DNA from: Rhodoferax sp.
Lineage (GTDB): Bacteria > Pseudomonadota > Gammaproteobacteria > Burkholderiales > Burkholderiaceae_C
NCBI RefSeq assembly: GCF_028715765.1
Contig: NZ_JAQURE010000008.1
Span: forward strand, 23,276-87,275
Direction of reading: 5' to 3'
Length of the DNA: 64,000 bases
The stretch's first letter is position 1. Each line of letters opens with the position of its first letter. The notes beneath the pieces were generated by a model that was given only the letters and a program-made list of their open reading frames with translations, did not search any database and was not told where the DNA came from. This document shows, piece after piece, positions 58,685-64,000 of the stretch. Both the position numbers and the translations under genes were made by a program.

Positions 58685-59887
58685 TTACCAACTGGCCTCA
58701 CGGTCGGGCGTGGCGCTGATTTTGTGGATGGACAAATCAGCCCCGTCATACTCTTCTTCTTGACTCAAGCGCAAACCCAGCGTGCGCTTGAGCGTGCCAT
58801 ACACCAGCAGCCCGCCCACCGCTGCCCACGCCACGCCCATGACTGTGCCCAGCACCTGCGCTGTCAGGCTCACACCACCCAAGCCACCCAGTGCCTGGCT
58901 GCCAAACAAGCCCGCAGCCAAGCCGCCCCAGGTGCCACACAAGCCGTGCAGCGGCCAAACGCCCAGCACATCGTCAATCTTCCACTTGTTTTGCGTCAGG
59001 GTGAACATGCTCACAAACAGTGCGCCAGCCACCAGACCCACCACCAAAGCACCAAATGGGTGCATGACGTCTGAGCCGGCACACACCGCCACCAACCCAG
59101 CCAGCGGGCCGTTGTGCACAAAGCCCGGGTCGTTTTTGCCCACCACCAGCGCCGCCAGCGTGCCGCCCACCATGGCCATGAGGGAATTCACGGCCACCAG
59201 GCCCGATATTTTGTCCAGCGTTTGAGCACTCATCACGTTAAAACCAAACCAGCCTACCGTCAAAATCCAGGCGCCCAGCGCCAAAAACGGAATGCTGCTG
59301 GGTGGGTGCGCTGACATGCCGCCGTCTTTGCGGTAGCGATTGGCGCGCGCGCCCAGCAGCATCACGGCCGGCAGTGCAATCCAACCACCCACCGCATGCA
59401 CCACCACGCTGCCCGCAAAGTCATGAAACTCGGCCCCGGTCAGATGCTTCAGCCAGGCCTGCACGCCAAAGTGCTGGTTCCAGGCGATGCCTTCAAAAAA
59501 GGGGTAGACAAAGCCGACGATCACCGCTGTGGCAATCAACTGTGGCCAAAACCGGGCGCGCTCGGCTATGCCGCCCGAGATGATGGCGGGTATGGCGGCG
59601 GCAAAGGTCAGCAAAAAGAAAAACTTCACCAGCTCGTAGCCATTTTTGGCGGCCAGCTCTTGCGCACCCACAAAGAAATGGGTGCCATAGGCCACGCCGT
59701 AGCCGACCGCAAAATAAACCACCGTGCTGATGGAGAAATCGACCAAAATTTTCACCAAGGCATTGACCTGGTTTTTGCGCCGCACCGTGCCCAGCTCCAA
59801 AAACGCAAAACCCGCATGCATGGCCAGCACCATCACTGCGCCAAGAAGAATGAACAGGGTGTCTGCGCCCTGTTTGAGTGCTTCCAT
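58685..59887 (-). CDS. amtB: Ammonium transporter (Amt)
   Basis: 400 residues, eleven transmembrane helices. Twin pore histidines H164 (HDFAGSVVVHAVGGW) and H314 (WPLHGLCGTWGG) match E. coli H168 and H318; GGIAER is present. It has no leader peptide and ends with a short charged tail (RLSQEEEYDGADLSIHKISAT). Unusually, no glnK lies beside it. It converges on dadA, whose reaction releases ammonium, and is divergent from the CoA-transferase. Confidence 0.95.
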   Translation of the reverse strand: MEALKQGADTLFILLGAVMVLAMHAGFAFLELGTVRRKNQVNALVKILVDFSISTVVYFAVGYGVAYGTHFFVGAQELAAKNGYELVKFFFLLTFAAAIPAIISGGIAERARFWPQLIATAVIVGFVYPFFEGIAWNQHFGVQAWLKHLTGAEFHDFAGSVVVHAVGGWIALPAVMLLGARANRYRKDGGMSAHPPSSIPFLALGAWILTVGWFGFNVMSAQTLDKISGLVAVNSLMAMVGGTLAALVVGKNDPGFVHNGPLAGLVAVCAGSDVMHPFGALVVGLVAGALFVSMFTLTQNKWKIDDVLGVWPLHGLCGTWGGLAAGLFGSQALGGLGGVSLTAQVLGTVMGVAWAAVGGLLVYGTLKRTLGLRLSQEEEYDGADLSIHKISATPDREASW

Positions 59888-60064
59888 GAGAACCTCTTGA
59901 GATAAATTGTTTTGATTTGGTGCGTATGGGCTGGTTTAAGAGCCAACGCACCAAATAAAAGCAAAAAACGCGCCAATCTTGTGCTTCGTCGAGCGATGGC
60001 GGTTTTCTATACTCGGTGCCAACATTTGCGACGCCGCATCCTGTTATTTTTTCTGGAGTTCCTC

Positions 60065-61993
60065 ATGCGTAAAAAAGTGGTCTCGGCCGCGCAAGCCATT
60101 GCCTTGGTGCGAGAAGGTGACACCCTGTGTTGCTCTGGTTTTGGTGCCAACGGCGTGCCTGTTGAACTGATTTTGGCGCTGGAGAAGCGGTTTTTAGACA
60201 CCGGTGCCCCGCTCAACCTGACCCTGCTGTTTGGTGGAGGCCCGGGCGACGCGGCGCAAGGTGGCCTGAACCGCCTGGCGCATGTGGGCTTGGTCAAACG
60301 CGCGGTGGGGGGCCACTACGGCATGTTGCCGCAGTTGGGCAAACTGGCGTTGCAAAGCCAAATTGAGGCTTACAACCTGCCGCTGGGCGTGATCTCGCAC
60401 CTTTACCGCGACATTGCCTGCGGCTTGCCCGGCACCGTGTCCAAAGTGGGTTTGGGCACCTTTGTCGACCCGCGCCAAGAGGGCGGCAAGATTGGCAGCA
60501 AAACCACCGAAGACCTTGTCAGCGTGGTCACCCTGGGCGGCCAGGAGCTGCTGTTTTACAAGGCCATGCCGATTTCGGTGGCGTTCATTCGCGCCACCAG
60601 TGCCGACGCTGAAGGCAACCTGACACTGGAGCGCGAGGTGTTGACGCAAGACGTGCTGGCCATTGCCACCGCCACCAAAAACAGCGGCGGGGTGGTCATT
60701 GCGCAGGTCGAGCGACTGGTGGAGCGCGGCTCACTGCACCCACGTCAGGTCAAAGTGCCCGGCATTTTGGTTGACTGCGTGGTGCTGGCCGCCCCCGAGA
60801 ACCACCTGCAAAACCTGGGTGGTGGCTACAACCCGGCTTATTCTGCCGAGGTACGCGTGCCGTTGGATGCCCTGGAGCCCATGCCGTTTGACGAACGCAA
60901 AGTGATTGCGCGGCGTGCCGCTTTTGAACTCAAACCCAACGCCGTGGTCAACCTGGGCATTGGCATGCCCGAGGGCGTGGCGGCGGTGGCCAACGAAGAA
61001 AAAATCCTCAAATACCTCACCCTGACCGCCGAACCCGGCGTGATTGGTGGCGTGCCGGCCTCGGGCATTTACTTTGGCGCAGCCACCAACCCCGAAGCCG
61101 TGATCGACATGAACCAGCAGTTTGATTTTTACGACGGGGGTGGGCTCGACCTGGCCTGCCTGGGGCTGGCCGAATGCGACCCCCACGGCAGCATCAACGT
61201 CAGCCGTTTTGGCCCCAAACTGGCCGGTGCCGGGGGCTTCATCAACATCACCCAAAACAGCCGCACCGTGGTGTTTGTGGGCACCTTCACCGCCGGCGGG
61301 CTGAAAGTGGCGCTGCAAGACGGCCAGGTGCGCATCGTGCAAGAAGGGCGCGCCCGCAAATTTGTGCAGCACATTGAGCAAGTCACCTTCAGCGGGCCGT
61401 ATGCCGCCAAAGAAGGCAAAAACGTGCTGTATGTCACCGAGCGCTGTGTTTTCAAACTCACGCAGCAGGGGTTGGCGCTGGTGGAAGTGGCGCCCGGCAT
61501 TGACATTGAGCGAGACATCCTGGCGCAGATGGACTTCAAGCCCCTCATTGACCAGCCCCGCCTCATGGATGCGCGCATTTTTCTCCCTGAAGTGATGCGC
61601 TTGAACGACACCCTGCTGTCCATCAGCCTGGTTGACCGCATGCAGTTTGATGCCAAGCAAGGCACCGCCTACTACAACTTTCAGGGCTTGCACGTGCACA
61701 GCCCGCAAGACGTGCAAGACATTGCCCAAGCCGCCCGCGCGCTGTGCGCGCCGCTGGGCAAGAAAATTGCGGTGGTGGTGAACTACGACAACTTCCAGAT
61801 CGACGAGGCCGTGGTGGACGACTACGCCGCCATGGTCAAAGCCCTCAGCGACGCCTACTACACCGATGTGGCACGCTACACCACCAGCGCTTTTATGCGG
61901 TTAAAACTAGGTGCGGCCCTTGAACAGCGTGGGCTAGCAGCTCATATTTTTGAAACCCCCCAAGAAGCCAGGGCGGCCACCCGCAACGCCTGA
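60065..61993 (+). CDS. Acyl-CoA:acetate/3-ketoacid CoA-transferase, long form (YdiF-like)
   Basis: 642 residues from the ATG at 60065, which has TGGAG at the right spacing; a longer frame has none. Alpha half (1-250) with SGFGANGVPVEL and GGGPGDAAQGG, beta half (280-520) with VNLGIGMPEGVAAVA and LTAEPGVIGG, where E323 is the likely thioester-forming glutamate. E. coli YdiF is about 531 residues; here the last 110 or so (IFLPEVMRLNDTLLSISLVDRM ... ALEQRGLAAHIFETPQEA) form an extra domain I do not recognise. It probably interconverts short-chain acyl-CoAs such as propionyl- or acetoacetyl-CoA. Confidence 0.9.
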   Translation: MRKKVVSAAQAIALVREGDTLCCSGFGANGVPVELILALEKRFLDTGAPLNLTLLFGGGPGDAAQGGLNRLAHVGLVKRAVGGHYGMLPQLGKLALQSQIEAYNLPLGVISHLYRDIACGLPGTVSKVGLGTFVDPRQEGGKIGSKTTEDLVSVVTLGGQELLFYKAMPISVAFIRATSADAEGNLTLEREVLTQDVLAIATATKNSGGVVIAQVERLVERGSLHPRQVKVPGILVDCVVLAAPENHLQNLGGGYNPAYSAEVRVPLDALEPMPFDERKVIARRAAFELKPNAVVNLGIGMPEGVAAVANEEKILKYLTLTAEPGVIGGVPASGIYFGAATNPEAVIDMNQQFDFYDGGGLDLACLGLAECDPHGSINVSRFGPKLAGAGGFINITQNSRTVVFVGTFTAGGLKVALQDGQVRIVQEGRARKFVQHIEQVTFSGPYAAKEGKNVLYVTERCVFKLTQQGLALVEVAPGIDIERDILAQMDFKPLIDQPRLMDARIFLPEVMRLNDTLLSISLVDRMQFDAKQGTAYYNFQGLHVHSPQDVQDIAQAARALCAPLGKKIAVVVNYDNFQIDEAVVDDYAAMVKALSDAYYTDVARYTTSAFMRLKLGAALEQRGLAAHIFETPQEARAATRNA

Positions 61994-62035
61994 ACCCACG
62001 TCCTGCACTTGTCAGCCCTTTGCCGAGAACACCCC

Positions 62036-63127
62036 TTGAACACCTCTGCTGCCCTGCCCCCCGCCAAAGCCAATGTGTTGGTGGTTGAAGACGAGTTGAT
62101 TGTGGCGCGTGACATTGCCCAGCAGCTGCAAGCGCTGGGCTACCACGTGGTTGGCATGGCCAGCACTGGCGAGCAGGCGGTGGCCATGGCCTGCGAGCTC
62201 AAACCCGCGCTGGTGTTGATGGACGTGCAGCTGGCCAGCGCCATGGACGGCATTGCGGCGGCGCAAGCCATCCGCAGCCAGCTGGCCTTGCCCGTGGTTT
62301 TTTTGACCGCTTTTTCGGCCGACGACGTGCTGGCGCGTGCCCAGCTGACCGAGCCCTTTGGTTACATCCTCAAACCCTTCACCGAGCGCGAACTTGGCAC
62401 TGTGCTGGCCATAGCGCTCTACAAGCACCAGGCCGAAGCCCGCCTGCGCACCAGCACCCGCCAGCTCAAAGCCTTGTCGCAGCGCGTGCTGGAGGTGCAA
62501 GAGCAAGAGCGTCGCCGCGTCGCCATCGAGCTGCATGACGAGCTGGGCCAGTCGCTGACCGCCATCAAAATCAACCTGCAGCTGGGCGAGCGCTACAAAG
62601 ACCGCGCTCCGCCCGAGCTGTATGCCGAAAACCTGCGCATTGTGGAAGAAGCCCTCAAGCAAGTGCGCCACCTGGCCACCGGCCTGCGCCCCTCCATGCT
62701 CGACGACCTGGGGTTGGCGCCTGCGCTCAAGTGGATGGCCGAGCAAAGCGCCAACCGCAGTGAATTTGAAGTCACCTTTCACCATGAGCGCACCCAGGTG
62801 CGGCTGGCACCAGAAATCGAGACCGCTTGTTTTCGCATCGTGCAAGAGGCGCTGACCAACATCAGCCGCCACGCCCAAGCCCGGCATGTGGACATTGCCT
62901 TGCGCCGCGACGGTGCCGACCTGCTGCTGAGCGTGCATGACGACGGCCAAGGTTTCGACCTGGCTGCCATGCAAGAGCGTGCCAGCGCGGGTGGCAGTTT
63001 GGGTGTGCTGGGCATGCAAGAGCGTGCCATTTTGCTGGGCGGCACACTGAGCATCAGCGCCGCGCCAGGGCAAGGCTGCACGGTGCAACTGCGTGCCCCC
63101 TGGCGCAATCTGCCGGAGGCCGCATGA
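62036..63127 (+). CDS. REC-HisKA_3 hybrid sensor histidine kinase (NarX/UhpB family)
   Basis: 363 residues from a TTG at 62036 with GAGA at normal spacing; another TTG at 62009 is possible, and no ATG or GTG fits. An N-terminal receiver domain (13-130) has D20, phosphoacceptor D63 (LVLMDVQLAS), T91 and K113. A short coiled coil leads to HisKA_3 with H167 in RRRVAIELHDELGQSLTAIKINLQL and an ATPase domain with LGVLGMQERA. No transmembrane helix, so cytosolic. The kinase therefore both receives and sends phosphate. Start overlaps the LuxR-type regulator gene by 4 bp. Confidence 0.88.
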   Translation: MNTSAALPPAKANVLVVEDELIVARDIAQQLQALGYHVVGMASTGEQAVAMACELKPALVLMDVQLASAMDGIAAAQAIRSQLALPVVFLTAFSADDVLARAQLTEPFGYILKPFTERELGTVLAIALYKHQAEARLRTSTRQLKALSQRVLEVQEQERRRVAIELHDELGQSLTAIKINLQLGERYKDRAPPELYAENLRIVEEALKQVRHLATGLRPSMLDDLGLAPALKWMAEQSANRSEFEVTFHHERTQVRLAPEIETACFRIVQEALTNISRHAQARHVDIALRRDGADLLLSVHDDGQGFDLAAMQERASAGGSLGVLGMQERAILLGGTLSISAAPGQGCTVQLRAPWRNLPEAA

Positions 63128-63771
63128 GCACAGTGCGCGTGCTGCTGGCCGACGACCACACCCTGGTGCGCACCGGCTTGCGCAAAATCCTGGAGGCCAT
63201 GCCCAACATTGCCGTGGTGGGTGAGGCTGGCTACGGCCTGCAACTGCTTGAGCTGGCCGAGCAACACCGCCCCGACCTGGTGCTGATGGACATTGCCATG
63301 CCCGGCCTCAATGGCCTGGATGCCACCGAGCGCCTGTTGCACAGTCAGCCGCAGATTCGCGTGTTGATTTTGTCGATGCACCAAAACGAAGAATACGTGC
63401 GCAAGGCGCTGCGCCACGGCGCCGTGGCCTATTTGCTCAAAGACGCGGCGCTGATGGAGCTGGAGCAGGCCATTGAGGTGGTGCTGCGCGGCGAAACCTA
63501 CCTCAGCCCGGCGGTCTCAGGCGGGGTGTTGAGCGACTACGTGCAGCGCCTGCGCCGCGACGAACCCGCCCAAGCGGCACTGACCGCCCGCCAAAGCGAG
63601 GTGCTCAAACTCATTGCCGAAGGCTTGAGCACCAAAGAAATTGCCCGTGCGCTAGATTTGTCGGTCAAAACCGTCGACACCCACCGCAGCCAGCTGATGC
63701 GCCAGCTCAACATTCATGAAGTCACCGGCCTGGTGCGCTACGCCATGCGCGTCGGGTTGATCAGCCCGTGA
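63124..63771 (+). CDS. LuxR/NarL-family response regulator
   Basis: 215 residues. Receiver domain with D10/D11 and phosphoacceptor D56 (LVLMDIAMPGLNG), K in AYLLKDA, and C-terminal LuxR helix-turn-helix (about 150-212: LTARQSEVLKLIAEGLSTKEIARALDLSVKTVDTHRSQL). Partner of the hybrid kinase upstream, with which it overlaps by 4 bp (ATGA). Target genes unknown; the CoA-transferase immediately upstream is a candidate by position. Confidence 0.94.
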   Translation: MSTVRVLLADDHTLVRTGLRKILEAMPNIAVVGEAGYGLQLLELAEQHRPDLVLMDIAMPGLNGLDATERLLHSQPQIRVLILSMHQNEEYVRKALRHGAVAYLLKDAALMELEQAIEVVLRGETYLSPAVSGGVLSDYVQRLRRDEPAQAALTARQSEVLKLIAEGLSTKEIARALDLSVKTVDTHRSQLMRQLNIHEVTGLVRYAMRVGLISP

Positions 63772-63900
63772 TGTCAAGCGCACCTTGATTTATCCGAGCT
63801 GTCCCACACGATCAAGGTAAAACACTTTCAAAATGGCGTCTTCACCGTCGTGCGTGGCGGAGTTCTGTCAAACTGAGCTTATTCATGAAAGGATGTTGTG

Positions 63901-64000
63901 ATGAATACATTGAGCCAGATTCAATCTGAGGTGGCCGCCTTGCCTGTCAATTTGCAGGGCGAGGTGCTCGACTTTGTTCAATTTGTCAAGCAGCGCCGTG
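63901..64000 (+). CDS. DUF2281-type antitoxin-like protein, N-terminal part (window edge)
   Basis: The visible 33 codons read MNTLSQIQSEVAALPVNLQ, then GEVLDFVQFVKQRR, matching the DUF2281 N-terminus (LP...EVLDFVxFLKxR), often an antitoxin partner of a PIN or RelE toxin. GAAAGGA precedes the ATG. The gene continues past the right edge; whether a toxin follows cannot be seen. Confidence 0.6.
   Translation, partial: MNTLSQIQSEVAALPVNLQGEVLDFVQFVKQRR

Noticed and set aside
61900..61960. Possible tenth repeat copy near the end of the CoA-transferase gene
   Set aside because: ATGAGCTGCTAGCCCACGC resembles the left half in antisense but the stem and CTACAG are missing; too weak.

Overview
The window is a chromosomal segment of a betaproteobacterium, most likely a Rhodoferax-like member of the Comamonadaceae. 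The evidence is the gene families (TctCDE, MetX-MetW, HemJ, AmgK beside LptD-SurA-RsmA, KdsD-KdsC-LptC), the high-GC codon use, and a family-typical AT-rich dispersed repeat. It contains the chromosome origin: dnaA-dnaN-gyrB run leftward from about 43.4 kb, rpmH-rnpA-yidD-yidC-mnmE run rightward from about 45 kb, and two good DnaA boxes lie just upstream of dnaA. galE is wedged between the two blocks.

Layout. 0-6 kb: start of a tricarboxylate-binding protein gene (tctC), katG, a VapBC-type toxin-antitoxin pair, and the TctD/TctE two-component system. 6-9 kb: an AbrB-type membrane protein with metX-metW. 9-15 kb: a small exported protein, a glutamine-synthetase-like enzyme, malic enzyme MaeB, and a secreted RNase Sa/barnase-like enzyme next to a barstar-like inhibitor. 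15-21 kb: envelope cluster rsmA-surA-lptD with divergent amgK, a small two-cluster ferredoxin and an aldo/keto reductase. 22-33 kb: an exporter, a universal stress protein, an ArgP-like regulator, two c-di-GMP proteins (hemerythrin-PAS-GGDEF and Cache-PAS-GGDEF-EAL), an anion permease and a CorA-like channel. 32-38 kb: heme genes hemB and hemJ flanking an apparent small RNA with an anti-Shine-Dalgarno loop, then VanZ, a ferredoxin, a DD-carboxypeptidase and GhrA. 38-50 kb: replication-origin region. 50-55 kb: a Kef-type antiporter and kdsD-kdsC-lptC plus an SDR enzyme. 55-64 kb: an RRM protein, an SPFH protein, a tandem glycine riboswitch controlling dadA, amtB, a long CoA-transferase, a sensor kinase/LuxR regulator pair and the start of a DUF2281 antitoxin-like gene.

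The most unusual signals are: (1) an AT-rich palindromic repeat of about 40-65 bp present at least nine times, four between genes and five apparently in frame inside genes (tctE, rsmA, yidC, mnmE, SDR); (2) a compact three-hairpin sRNA between hemB and hemJ whose middle loop carries CCTCCC; (3) the secreted RNase with its putative barstar; (4) a glycine riboswitch in front of a D-amino-acid dehydrogenase rather than gcvT. All calls come from reading the sequence; no database search was run.
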